Notes under the pieces: generated by a model
Databases searched by the model: none
What the model was told of the DNA's origin: nothing
What the model saw: only the letters and a program-made list of their open reading frames with translations
Position numbers and translations under genes: made by a program
From: Margaritispora aquatica
Taxonomy: Eukaryota > Ascomycota > Leotiomycetes > Helotiales > Discinellaceae
Reading direction: 5' to 3'
DNA length: 64,000 nt
NCBI GenBank assembly: GCA_007644065.1
Contig: VJWN01000010.1
Span: 1,240,001-1,304,000, forward strand
Shown: positions 45,701 through 56,707 of the stretch, one piece after another
How the letters are laid out: each line of letters begins with the position of its first letter
Position numbering within the stretch: the stretch's first letter is position 1

Positions 45701-47614
45701 ATTATGCGGGTTGATTCATGGCTGTATCGATCAACATGTAGTTACGATAACAGCTACAAAGCCGCAATGCGATACCGTGCACTTTTGATGGCATTTACTT
45801 GAAATGTTGGATGACGCAGCACAAATGCGGGTTACTGGAATCTGTTGATGAAAATATCACAGCATACTCGATTTGAATCAGAGACCGGCTTAGTGTTGAA
45901 GAGGATTGAGACATTAAAGTACCTAGCGGACGCTGCTCAAAGGGGAAAGGGGCACAGGCTGGGCGAGGAGGAAGGTTCGACTGAACACAAGAAAGGAGCA
46001 AGTTGACGATATTGAAGGTCATTGTGCCAAACACCTTTGATGTAGATGATATTATGCACATGGTTTCAATCACTAAATAATTCTATCTAGCTTCATCATT
46101 TCGTACGCTCCCAAAAACAATGATTTTTTGGGGGGTTTTGATTGAATATCTCTTGCAGGGACAGCTCTCGAGCACAACTACCTCCACCAGATAACACAAA
46201 TACTCCTACCACCAAACATTTAAGCCTTTTTGGCTACATGTTTTATTTTATCTTTCATTTGATATTTGTACTGTTCTTAGCCTCAGCCTTCTGAACTTGA
46301 AAGTAATTCCATTGCTAAAAAGCCATTATAGATATGTTTATAATTTATTCATTGGCTAATTGCACTATCAGGCGTAATATCACGAAGCTTAATCTACATA
46401 CTCAATATATCCTGCTGCGATAGCTAATAACTACTACGTGTGTTCTAAGAAGTACATCAACTTCAGAAATCTTTTCAGTTCTTTACTCTTTTCTCTTCTT
46501 GTTCTTCTGCACAGAGAGCAAACATCGAGCTAAATTTCACCCTCGGCATCTAAGTTATCCCACAGCCCCTTTCAAACTCATGCGCTCGAGACCAAGTAAT
46601 CGCAAGAAATACCATTCGCACATCTTATACATCGTAATTCCGAGTATTCGCACACATAAGAAGATCAGTGATAAACCTCCAGCCTCAAGATCTGCACCCC
46701 CAGTTTCACATAAATCACACATTAGACGAAACAAGACGACCACTCAATCAAAGTTTCTGCCCAAGACCGTGTGCCAACGGTCGTGGATGTGCCGGTACTG
46801 TATGCAGGAACATCTCAGTTACAGTTAACCTTAAAATCTACACCCATAAGTACAATTCTCGAGATCCTTGAAGACCTTGTAATTCGCCCCCGAGCTTTTG
46901 GAAGAGTTTTGGTTGCTTCGTCATTGTGACTTGTGAATAAGGACCAGACCGTTAGGAAATTTAAGCCACGTCAAGTTGACTCCAGAGGAAGAAAGTCTGC
47001 CTAGAAATAAACCTAAGCACACGTCTAGCTACTTATCTTTTACTATTCGGGGCCTAAATCCAACGAGCAAAGTCGCTGACTAGTGGGCATTGCATCGGTT
47101 CACACAACAAAACATCCGAAAATTATCTAAATGAACGAAATATCTCGCTTAGCACTGCGCTACATGCCCAACACTCCAGAGAGCCCATGAGTGTGCGCTT
47201 ATCATTCACGAACTATCGAAAAACATGAACAAGGCGCCGTCAAGTGCACAATAGATTGTCAACTGATGCAAATACTTCAGATAAATTAAAGTTAAAGATA
47301 GAGTTAAGCTTAGAGTTTAGGCCACTAATGCATTGGTGGTGATGTGCATGAAATCCGTCTGATGCTCGTTTCAGGATGAGACCAGATGAATCAGTGAACA
47401 ATGGGAATTTCACAACTCAGCAACAAAAGTAATCTCTTTTGCTCCCGACATCCGAGTACAATCGTATAGAACATTTGGCCTATGTTTGAGGGGATTTTGT
47501 TGGTAATTTGTTCAGCCTCGGGTGGTCTGAACGCATTCCCACACTATTGAGACCGAACACCGAGGCGACTTCATATCCACCACCAACCAAGTCAGCACCA
47601 ATCAACACAAAACA
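42759..47614. other. 4.9-kb gene-poor region
   Basis: No ORF above about 135 codons and none with a recognised domain, signal peptide or consistent splice pattern on either strand. The left end holds the transporter promoter. A (TTTC)n tract lies at about 44105-44125 and a 14-bp perfect palindrome (CAGATTCGAATCTG) at 45192-45205. Composition is ordinary to slightly A/T-rich, without the RIP look of the transposon. It ends at the tRNA gene. Confidence 0.5.
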
Positions 47615-47631
47615 TCTTTGATGGTCTAACG

Positions 47632-47698
47632 GTAAGCTTACCCATCCTTACAGCCACTCATGGCTTAAATCCAAAGCATGTGCTAATTCGTCGTCTAG
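47632..47698 (+). other. Spliceosomal-type intron-like insert in the tRNA D-loop
   Basis: 67 nt lying between D-loop bases. It begins GTAAGC, has GCTAAT (near the fungal branch consensus) at 47682-47687 and ends TCTAG. Size and signals equal the pre-mRNA introns elsewhere in this window. Removal rejoins a standard D-loop (TAACG|GTCAT). Confidence 0.6.
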
Positions 47699-47718
47699 GT
47701 CATGATTTCCGCTTGTCA

Positions 47719-47727
47719 AGCACAAAG
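47719..47727 (+). other. 9-nt insert at the canonical tRNA intron position 37/38
   Basis: AGCACAAAG after base 37 (A), before C38. The position fits ordinary nuclear tRNA introns; the length is at the short end. Confidence 0.5.
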
Positions 47728-47762
47728 CGCGGGAGATCGGGGTTCGACTCCCCGTCAGAGAG

Positions 47763-48305
47763 TATGGAGCACCATAGCACCGGTATCTCTAGAGTTCATA
47801 ACCTCCAAGCATTCAACTTGGACGCCTTATTTTTGCCATTTTTGTCCCCCAACATCGAGTATGTGAAATTTGTGGGAGAGAAATGCCCCACCTCGGTTAA
47901 CCTTATTGTCTCCTCCGAAGGGGCGGAACCGAGCTCGCTCGCAGGAAGTTCAGGCGAGTTAAGGTTAAGGTTCATTGCTTCTTGTTCTGCTTTATGCTGC
48001 TTTGGGGGGATTTTCGAATTGATGAGATTCTCGTTCAAAGGGATGCTAGTTGATGGACAAGGAAAGGCAATTAGATTATTTTGAATCCGAATTCGAGTTT
48101 TGCCATGCTTGAGTTAGCGGTTGATGCAAATAGGTCCTGGATAGTTGTCAGTGATGATATCTATAAGAAGAGAACAAATTCCTATGATTTGATTCTTCGC
48201 CAGTCTCTTCACAGTCTTCCATCCACAGTTCCAATAACACAACACCTCTTCAATCTCTACTACTTTTCAAGTTCTTCGAACATCATCATCATCAAATCAG
48301 CAACC
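47763..48305. other. Intergenic, tRNA to small secreted protein
   Basis: About 540 bp; promoter of the next gene with a pyrimidine-rich leader near 48200-48300. The ORF overlapping the tRNA (47680-48084) is chance. Confidence 0.4.
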
Positions 48306-49022
48306 ATGCAGTTCACCATCAGCCTCATTGTTCTCTTCGCTACTGCGTATGCACCCAATACTCCTTTTCTTTGAAGCGCTCTTAAGTATTCACTAACCAT
48401 ATTAGCATCATGGCCATTCCAGCTCCTGCTCCAGCCGGAGCCATCCAAACACGGAACCTGCACACGCAACTCTACTGCGTCGATGTCACACCAGCTCAGA
48501 ACTTCCAGGTCGGCGAGGAGGTTACCAACAATGACGCAGCCACAGATGCAGCTTGCAATGCTTATAGAGGCCGGTATGTTCCCCGTCTTGTGGTTGAGGT
48601 TCAGCTGGCTTTGGGGGTTTAGCTCTCGAACAGACTCAAGGCCTCAGAGTCGACTTTGGATTCGGTGTGCGATAATGAGATATGTGCTGATATTTTCCAT
48701 AGCAACACCGGTACAAACCCAGAGGATACATGCCCAGACTGCACCGTTGTAAGTTCTCTTGCCTTGTGCACACATCCACCTAATGTGCTTCCGCATAACC
48801 CACTTAAACGGCATACTAACGATCATGTCAGGGAAACAACGGTGGTAAGAATAGCGGCTATGTCACTCTCTGTAAGTTAACTCCAAACGTCATCTCTTCG
48901 TTGGCGTTTACCTCTTTATCTCTCAACTAACGACAGTAGGTCTGTCTGCCGGCAAGCACCTCGGTGGAAATGAATTCACAGGTTACTGCAAGGCTGCTGG
49001 AGCAACCAGAGGACAAGCGTAG
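48306..49022 (+). CDS. Small secreted cysteine-containing protein (effector-like)
   Basis: Five small exons: 48306-48346, 48406-48573, 48703-48748, 48832-48871 and 48937-49022; phases 2, 2, 0 and 1 all agree, giving 126 residues. The signal peptide is MQFTISLIVLFATASIMA, with the first intron inside it. The mature part has five Cys: 'LYCVDVTP', 'DAACNAYRG', 'EDTCPDCTV', 'GYCKAAG'. It also has a Gly/Asn-rich middle (GNNGGKNSGYVT) and ends 'ATRGQA'. No family recognised. Small size, secretion, Cys and many introns fit a fungal secreted effector candidate or a wall-associated protein. An odd Cys number leaves one thiol free or allows a dimer. Confidence 0.8.
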
Positions 49023-50656
49023 AGATACAGTCTCGAATTCTTGGTTCATGACAGAGCGGATGGCCTTTATGTCTACGTCTGCTCTGTTGGGGTATTGGTT
49101 TTGGTTTCCATGTTTCTATCTTCTTGATTTTCCTGTAGCATAGAATTGGGGCTTCTGCGGATCTGCTAGGGTTGCCGGGTTTTTTTTACTGATGCTGGTT
49201 TGCTTGCTTGGGTTCTGGATGGTGCGTTGGGTTTGTTTTTGGTTGTGTCTCGGCTTAGACGTGTATGAAAAGAGTTTAGCTGGGTCAAATTATGTTTGTT
49301 TTGCCAACTTGAACAGCGCAATCTGTGGTATTATGCTTAAACCTTGCTTACTTGAACATAGGGAAAAGGGTAAAAAAAATCGAATTACTAGTGTGAGAGT
49401 ACCTATACCTACCTTGCTTAGGTATATATATACCTATGTACTTATGTACTTGAACCTGCTCAATAAGCGAGGCCATGTGACTATGCTCTAACTAAGGAGT
49501 GAGGTCCAGTGGCGATATAACACACACGTGATATGTATATACTCAGCAGACCCCTCTCTCTTGTCCAGCTTTTCACCGAAAGAACAAGCTGTCCTCATAT
49601 GTTTCCAGACACAATAACAAATCACCGGTTGCGGCCGTTGATCGTTGCTTGAAGTAGCAATAGTACTCTGCATTGAAAGCTTCTCGGTGAACACTACCTC
49701 CGTACCTGATACCAAAACAACTAGATACTTGTGACTTGAGCCTCCGTGACCTTGAACTTGGAACCTCGTGAACTTTGTATGCCTTGCCTTCTCGTGTGTG
49801 GTTGATTCTTGATTCCCGATTCCCGATTCCCGATTTCCAAGCCCTATTTACGTCCGGCATATATCTCTTTGTTCATGCTTTGTCGTTATTGACGATACCC
49901 TTAAGCTTCCAGTCTCTCCACTTCCACCTCAACATTGATGAAACGAACCTCTCTTTCTCGAACGTGATCTTCAGATGTCTGTTCGCCCACCATCTATCGT
50001 GCCCAGACCAGTCCCCGCCCGTTTGTTGTCTCAACATCCACATGAATTCACCCCTCCATCTCTATCTGGCTTCTCTCGACTTGCACACGAGTCTCTGAGC
50101 TAAGACCCATCCAAAGAGCACACGGGGGCTGAGCCAGGGCGTCAAAAGCGTCACCACTCAGCATCCTTAGAGCAACTTCTGTCTTCCTTCTGACAGCCTT
50201 CTCATCATATCGAGATTTCCGAGAGTTTCGTGGGGATCTGACGATTGTGTTTACTTTTCTTAATTCATTCCAACGTTTATTATTATATTCTGACGCGACG
50301 ATCTTCAATAAGGGAAAGGCACCGGCTACTAAAGAGGGTCTTCAGACGGATCTGATAAGCTAAAGTCCGGCTTTGAGAGGGGCTATTGTGCTGGGCAGTG
50401 GTGGATACAGATACCGTTTCCCTGATTGCGCATACAGCGTCTCGACCTGCAGGTGGACCGAATACATATCTCACTCAAGCCGACGACAATAAAGAAAAAC
50501 CCCCAACACGAACGAGCGGTCTGATGCCGAGTTAGGAGCCAAGAGTAGTTCTTTAGAATCGATAATAAAACCTCACTCATTCTACTTGTCCTCATCTACA
50601 ATCATTATTATCTACGGAGGATATCTGACCGCCAAACCCCACCTTGTCCCACCAAT
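49023..50656. other. Intergenic with short repeats
   Basis: About 1.6 kb, no supported gene. It contains a 14-bp palindrome GGTATATATATACC at about 49430-49443 inside a TACCTA/TAGGTA-rich stretch, and a GATTCCC tandem repeat (about five units) at 49804-49838. Confidence 0.5.
49804..49838 (+). repeat. Heptamer tandem repeat GATTCCC
   Basis: About five 7-bp units: GATTCTT, GATTCCC three times, GATTTCC. Non-coding. Confidence 0.8.
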
Positions 50657-51934
50657 ATGCCTCCATCCCACCAGAACACCAGCTCGCAGCAAGCCAGCAA
50701 TCCGCGACCTCAGAACATGCCTATGAGGAATGAGGCCATGGCTCGATCTGCAGGCGTTCCTCCACGGCCACGAAATGATGGTGAGAATACACTACATAGT
50801 GACTACTCCGCGGACACTGCTGATGTAGACACTGCAGAATCCTGGGTTGAGATCTCCTCGCAGCCATCTTCCTCTTCTTTGTCCTCCATCGGCGACGAGA
50901 TAGTGACAACAGGCCTACGAGTTCAACAAGACCCTCATCTGCGGAGGCGTCGACGAGCACACGGTCCAGGACATGTAGTTCTTGAACCAAGACATACAAG
51001 TACTAGCAGCCAAGAGGAATACGAGGAGAGCGAAAGTGAGGAAGATCCCGTAATGACTAGCTCGAACGAACATATCATACCTACCAGAAGTCTGCCGCGA
51101 CCAGAATATGATGCAGGATCAGATTCGGATGATGATGACGAGAATGCAACGGCGCTGGGAAGGCGAACTGAAGCAGGTCCAGCCTTTACCCCACAGCCAA
51201 ATGCTTTTTCCCACCCTTCGACCACACAAAGACACGGTGCAGGTGCAACGGGCTCATACTTCCCACCACACGCTCCTTCACGACATCAATACCCTCCATC
51301 TCGAGTTGCTTCACGTCAGCAATCATACAACCACCAAGCAGATCACGATGCAGCCCTGCGAGCCTCCCTAACTACCCTCCTCTCCATTGGAGCAGCCGCA
51401 GCGAGAGGTCTGCCAAAGCGTAACCAAGGAGGAAATACCGAGACAAGCAATGCTCCTATGGGTCTGCATTTCATTCCGGAATCGGAACTCATGGGTGCAG
51501 AACTACCTGTGGCCAACACCTCCCGACCACTCTCTCCATCGACTCGTGCTCGTTCTAGCCCATCAGTATCATCACAAGAGGCTGTTGAGAAGGGTAAGCG
51601 AAAAGCGAATGCAGCAAAACCTGCAGGAGAAAAGGCAAGAGCGCTCAAGAAGAAGCGTGTCCAGGCCCTGGGAGAAGAGAGCGGTCTTATCTCGCCTACC
51701 TTATTGACGTGGGTGATGTCGGCTGGAGTGGTAGTGCTCGTGAGCGTGGTTGGGTTTGGAGCAGGCTACGTTATCGGCAGAGAGGTAGGACGAACAGAAG
51801 CGATGGCTGGACTTAATGGCACGACTCTCATGGATACATCTTCGTGTGGAAGCCAAGCTGTGCGAGGAAGCACAGGCAGCTTGAGGAAGTTCAAATGGGG
51901 CATTGGCGGAGCAGCACGAGCAGTCGTTGCATGA
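50657..51934 (+). CDS. Acidic, mostly disordered protein with one C-terminal membrane span; possible autophagy-receptor-like architecture
   Basis: A single-exon gene of 425 residues, no family recognised. Residues 1-340 are Ser/Pro/Gln/Glu-rich and predicted disordered. Within them, 'DTADVDTAESWVEISSQ' (residues 53-69) has W63-x-x-I66 preceded by Asp/Glu and followed by a Ser-rich stretch, the form of an Atg8-interacting (AIM/LIR) motif. Acidic clusters follow ('EEYEESESEEDP', 'GSDSDDDDENA'). A Lys/Arg-rich stretch (KGKRKANAAKPAGEKARALK) comes before a single hydrophobic span at about 351-373 (SAGVVVLVSVVGFGAGYVIG). The short tail is about 50 residues. No signal peptide, so a C-terminal anchor in an organelle membrane is likely. 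The autophagy role is inference only. Confidence 0.75.
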   Translation: MPPSHQNTSSQQASNPRPQNMPMRNEAMARSAGVPPRPRNDGENTLHSDYSADTADVDTAESWVEISSQPSSSSLSSIGDEIVTTGLRVQQDPHLRRRRRAHGPGHVVLEPRHTSTSSQEEYEESESEEDPVMTSSNEHIIPTRSLPRPEYDAGSDSDDDDENATALGRRTEAGPAFTPQPNAFSHPSTTQRHGAGATGSYFPPHAPSRHQYPPSRVASRQQSYNHQADHDAALRASLTTLLSIGAAAARGLPKRNQGGNTETSNAPMGLHFIPESELMGAELPVANTSRPLSPSTRARSSPSVSSQEAVEKGKRKANAAKPAGEKARALKKKRVQALGEESGLISPTLLTWVMSAGVVVLVSVVGFGAGYVIGREVGRTEAMAGLNGTTLMDTSSCGSQAVRGSTGSLRKFKWGIGGAARAVVA

Positions 51935-52676
51935 AGCTGCTCTGCTTTACATGCAACTAGCACAAATGGATGGGCAAAGTGCTCCTCGAAATGAGTTTGA
52001 GTTGAGCATATTGCTCGAGTGGGAGTATGGGTGGTGGCTATTTGCTTAAGATATGATTGACGAGTGGCAGGATATGATGCATTATGGATGATGAAAGCGT
52101 GGGTGGTTGGATCTGAATTGGTTTGATATGCAAGGTACTGGATTTTGGAGTTTCTTGTTGGCATTTACATACACATTAACATTCTGCGGGCGTTGATCTA
52201 ATTATTCGATTTTCCCCCACTTTGCCCGAAGCAACGAAACAATACCACTTCCCCCCCCCTCTCTCTTTTTTGCTTTTTGGCATGCGCAATGGGTATGGAT
52301 GTTAACTTGGGGCGTTTTTACATAGATCTGCGTTTGCAGCTTACCACCAGGGTTAAGAAAATACCATAGCATAATGAGAAAGGAATAAAACATCTCCCCT
52401 TGCCCTCTTTGTTCGCTTACCTCTTCTAAGCTATTTTTTATCTCTTGCAATTTCTCTATTTTATCCGAGCACGAGGAGATGGTCGAGGATGAGTGTCCTT
52501 TCAAGAAGTATACAGGGTGTTTCCAGTTATTATATGGTGGTGTAGTATTGCAGTAGTCTATTCATTACCTACCACAACCACCTAACCATTTATCCATCAA
52601 CCTATCTATCTACGTGCAACAACACGGATTTTCAAGTCTCAAGTCCTGAGATCATCGATCGCTCCCTTCATCCTAT
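51935..52676. other. Convergent intergenic
   Basis: About 740 bp between two convergent genes; a C-rich run followed by CT/T runs lies at about 52246-52275. No gene seen. Confidence 0.4.
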
Positions 52677-55271
52677 CTACAAGGCAAAAGCTACACCAAT
52701 CATGGCCCAAACTCCCACTACAAGGACACCAGAAAACATGCCGGTCCTCCCTGCAGCAGATCCTCCGAATGTAGCTGCTACCACGGAGGTGGAAGTAGTT
52801 GTGCTGCCAGCGCTAGATGAGGGTTGGGTCGGTGGCTGCACTGTGATGGCGATGATAGTGACTGGCTCCGTGGATGATGCTGATGAGGATGTAGGTTTCT
52901 TGCTTGAGCCTGCTCCGGGTTAGCGATGTGCTATGTTAGGGTAGGGTAGGAAGGGAAAGGGGTAAAATTGAAGGCAGACGAAAGAGAGGAGAGGAAGGAA
53001 TGCAAAGAGCAGGAAAAAAACGCACTAGATGAAACACTCTTCCTCGATGACGAAGATATTTTCTTCGAGCTAGACACCAATCGCGAGGTCGAGCTCGAGA
53101 TATGCCGCGAACTTGTTGCACGGTTTGATGACGGACCAGCCGTCGAGCTTCGCTTCAGAGAGCTGGTGCTCGTGCTCTTCAACAGGCCTGCTGTTGAGGT
53201 TGCGTGGATCGATAGCGACGAAGCATGAGATGATGAGGAATGCAGACCTGCTGCTCCGCTACTCGCTATCGATGCCACCGAGGTGGATTTTGACGCTGAT
53301 GTAGACGTAGATGTAGAGGGAGGCGCGGATGTGTTGGCAGGTTTATTCGTACTTGCAGGTGTGTTTGCAGGTGTGATTGTCGAACTGCTACTGCTGCTGA
53401 CAGCACTAGCCGTCACGGCCGTCAAGCCCACCACTACAGAGACGCGAAATCAGAAAACGGAAACAAGGACGCAACGAAAAATTCGAGCAACAGCTTTTGA
53501 AGAGAAGAAAGATGGAAGAAGAAAGGAAAATATCAAGGGAAAGCACGTACTAGAAGCAATCAGCACAGCAACATTCACACTCGGCACAAGCGTGCTGATC
53601 GTCCCCCCAGGCATCTGGACATTCAACCCACTCGAACCCATGGACACGACGTCGCTATTTGCGAGCGTGACAGCCGGACCGCCTGTTGATGTAACTTGTG
53701 TGCCTATCACAATGGCGGAGGTACCGCCACTGAGGTAGGTTGCTGATGCTAGCTGGGTGTTCACTTGGGCAGCGGTGGCGGATGGAATCACGTATAACGA
53801 GGTGCTCCCCGATGGGTACTTGACGAGCAAAGACCCGCTGGGACCGAGTGTTGCGACGGCACCGTTGGAGAGGGTCAATTCTGCACCATTCGCAGTCAGG
53901 GTTTGCGTTCCTATTTGGAGGGTTGAGGCGCCGGGAGTAGCGGAGAGGGTTTGGCCTGCGATGAGGGTTGGGAGGGCGTTTGTGCTTGCTGGTGCGGGGA
54001 CGATGATTTCGCCTGCGGAGGTGGGTGTGGCGATATTTCCGTTGCTGTTAGTGGTGACGGCTGGTAGTGCCGATGAAGATGGTGCTGGAGACGCAACTGC
54101 TTCTTGGGTTGAGGTAATAGGCGTGGGTTGTTCTTGGATGGGCGTTCCGATGGATGAGATGGGGTCGACGACGACTGAGGATGATGCTACGACTTCGACG
54201 GGTGTGCTTGATGTGGGAACTTGCTCAACTGGCGACGGAGTAGGTGTTGGTGTCACCTCGACAACAGCGGTACTTGAGGGCAGGATTTCGACGTTTGTCA
54301 CCACGCTTGCTGCTTCAGCTGTGGATGTATACGGTGTAGCAGCCGTAGTAGGGAAGAGATCCGACACTGTTGGTACTGCTCCAGGAGGATCCCAAACTCC
54401 CATACGATAATCAACTGGTGCGCAATGTCTCCAGAACGGATAGCCGATCTCGCTTGCTTGCTCTGGCAGTTTGATGAATGGGTTGCATCGATTGTAAGTG
54501 TCTGAGACGGGGTGGTCGTTTGTTGAGGCCCCTACCGGATGGGTGCTGTAGCTTGGGCAGTCGAGCAGGTCGGAGAGCGTAAGTTGGCGCTCTTGCGTGG
54601 AGATTCGGTCTCGCGTTGTGGAGTCTGCGTAAGGTGGAAGGGTCGACACGTCGGTTATGAGCATGGAGATGACTTTGTTGGCGAATGTTGGGCCAAGGGC
54701 ACCGCAGTCGTTGTAACCTGTTATGGTGTTGAGGAGCATGTAAATTGAGGGCGAAGTCCTGCCAGAGTTAGTCTATTTCTGGAATATGGATGAAGTCTTG
54801 AGAGGGTGTACATTGTGATATCCCATTCTGGTACGTAGTGTGTCTTTGGGTACGACTCGTTGCCAGTTGCTTCGGGAAAGTAGCTCAATTTGATACTACC
54901 AACTTGTCTTTGTCATGTTAGTGAGTGTTCTTGGTCTAATCAGCATTGTGTACTTACACACTACATGGATTCCACTCGATATTTCCTTGATTCGCCGTGA
55001 ACGAACAGGTATTCAGTACAATGCTCTGATTCCCCCATGGTCCAGTATATGTATAAGCCGTGTAAACAGGAGCTGGTGTGATTAATTGCGTAAGACTAGT
55101 CGTGATGGTCGTTGGAACTTGGGAAGTTGTAGTCGTGCTTGGAGTCTTAGGACTTGTCGATGCAGCCGAAGACGACGTCGAATTCGGAGCCACCAACGCT
55201 TCAGTCCCTTCACACGCCACCAAAAGCAAAAGCAGTCGCAACGTAGCGAACATTCTGGTATTCAAAAACAT
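52677..55271 (-). CDS. Large secreted, Ser/Thr-rich, probably GPI-anchored surface protein
   Basis: Five exons on the minus strand: 55271-54958, 54907-54812, 54758-53551, 53433-53026 and 52909-52677; frame kept throughout, 752 residues. The start is MFLNTRMFATLRLLLLLVAC (signal peptide; a second ATG at 55253 may be the true start). A folded Cys-containing region (about 75-260) has 'TAYTYTGPWGNQSIVLNTCS', 'CGALGPTFANKVISMLITDV' and 'FWRHCAPVDYRMGVWDPPG'. Long Pro/Thr/Ser stretches and internal repeats of a 'GTQTLTANGAELTLSNGA' type follow. The last exon ends in a hydrophobic tail (MFSGVLVVGVWAMIGVAFAL) suited to GPI attachment. Final acceptor could be shifted by 3 nt. Role unknown; cell-wall or surface protein by architecture. 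Confidence 0.82.
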
Positions 55272-56707
55272 GCTGGCCAAACGAGTGATAGAGTCGAGTA
55301 AGTGAGTGAACTCGGCTCAAGCAAGACAAGACAAGACAAGCTGAAAAGACAGAGAGAGATAGAGACGCAAGCAAATGGCCTCAATTCAACGACGATACTC
55401 AAAAGATATCGATACCAGTCCTCAGAAGGTGGACGTGAAGAGGTTATCAACTCCGCAAGACCTGGGCCAAGGAGATGAGTCTGACCAAACCCTCTCAATC
55501 CATGTTGAAGATCTCAAGCATTCACTCACTGATCTTTCACTCTAACCCCCGAACGCGAACAACCGCGCCGGATTCAAGGCATAGCCGAGACTGCCAGCCA
55601 GGCACAGAGCATTGGGAAAAATGGGAATTCAAATACCTCTCGAAGCGAAAAGCCGAGTCAAGCCCAATTCTGTACGGTGGACTGAAGCCTATTGGTTGTG
55701 AAAACGACACTTATGGAACTGGTCGGGGTTATGGTTGGATGTATCGGGAGTTTGGATATTTTCACCCAAGAGGAGGTTCATCCGAAATTGGGCAGGCAGA
55801 TATGCGAGGTCTCAGGGGACATAACGGCTTTTTAGGGCTGGAATAAACCTGGCGGTTTTCAAGGTTATGCCGTTGGTGCATGGGTTGGAGTGATGGCTGA
55901 TGAGATCCATGAAGGTGAGATGAATTCGTCAGGTGATTGGAACCGAAGCGAGGGAGATATTGGGGGCTGAGATGAGACAGTTCAATTGTTTTGATTCGAT
56001 ATCTCTTTGTTGTCTTTGCCTGGATGCTGGATTGACATGTTAATGCGAGGGCTGTGTCTCCTGTGCTAGCCTTGGTAGGTAACTTTCTAGTCATTTAAAG
56101 GCAGTTGTAGTTGTGGACGTGCTTGATTTAATGTCTAGAATAACAACTTAATCGAGATATTCGAGTAGGTTTCCTACTCACTAATTGTAGAATGTTAGCA
56201 GCGTCACAATAAGGACAGGGACTTGAGAGCAGCACAGCTGCTTCTCCCGATATCAACGTGGAACTTTAATTTAACCAATGCTTACACTCTTCCCGAGCAT
56301 GTGTGTATCTTCGTGAGATATCTACATTGGGGTGAAAAGAATAGCTTTGATACCTGTCTTGTGCAACCGTTTAATGTAATTTTCCTTGGCTTGCGTGATT
56401 TTGACATATGCCATAAGCCACCTCACACATCTAAAGTGATATTGTGCACATTTTCAACGTAGGATTGGTTGAGTCGTCAACTGTCATGTCCTTGGCATCT
56501 GACACTTTGTCGATGCGAGTCCTGGGTCTGGGGGACGTTCAAGTAAGAATCCAGCGAGACTCTTATACGCATAATTAGTTCAATCCTGCCTTTGACTCTC
56601 ACTGCAAGAGTCTCAGCATCTTAGCTACCTACACCAAAATGAAGCAACTGTGACCTCCCATCCTTCTATCCACGATATCCCATCTATAGCTTCATAACAG
56701 CCAACCC
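55272..56707. other. Intergenic, upstream of GPI protein / 3' of NAA35
   Basis: About 1.4 kb. An ACAAG tandem repeat (four units) lies at about 55324-55341. The plus-strand ORF at 55475-55846 has no features of a real protein. No gene seen. Confidence 0.4.

Larger units (their letters stand above)
47615..47762 (+). tRNA. tRNA-Asp (anticodon GTC) interrupted by a D-loop insert and a short anticodon-loop insert
   Basis: Exonic parts are 47615-47631, 47699-47718 and 47728-47762 (72 nt). They fold into a complete cloverleaf: acceptor stem TCTTTGA/TCAGAGA (one T-G wobble), D stem GTC/GAT, anticodon stem TCCGC/GCGGG around TTGTCA plus C, T arm CGGGG-TTCGACT-CCCCG, discriminator G. The A box (TGGTCTAACGG) is intact and reads 2 bp into the first insert. 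The B box (GGTTCGACTCC) is intact. Two inserts, 67 and 9 nt, break the mature sequence. The first T run that could end Pol III is about 68 nt downstream (47830-47834), rather far. It is either a functional gene with an unusual intron or a pseudogene. Confidence 0.75.

Noticed and set aside
47680..48084. 134-residue ORF over the tRNA 3' part
   Set aside because: It runs through the tRNA and has no protein features; the tRNA explains the conserved sequence.
53757..54410. 217-residue plus-strand ORF
   Set aside because: Complement of the Ser/Thr/Val-rich exon of the GPI protein on the minus strand.
54901..54908. Alternative acceptor AAG at 54903 for the GPI protein second exon
   Set aside because: It brings an immediate stop codon; the acceptor ending at 54908 keeps the frame.
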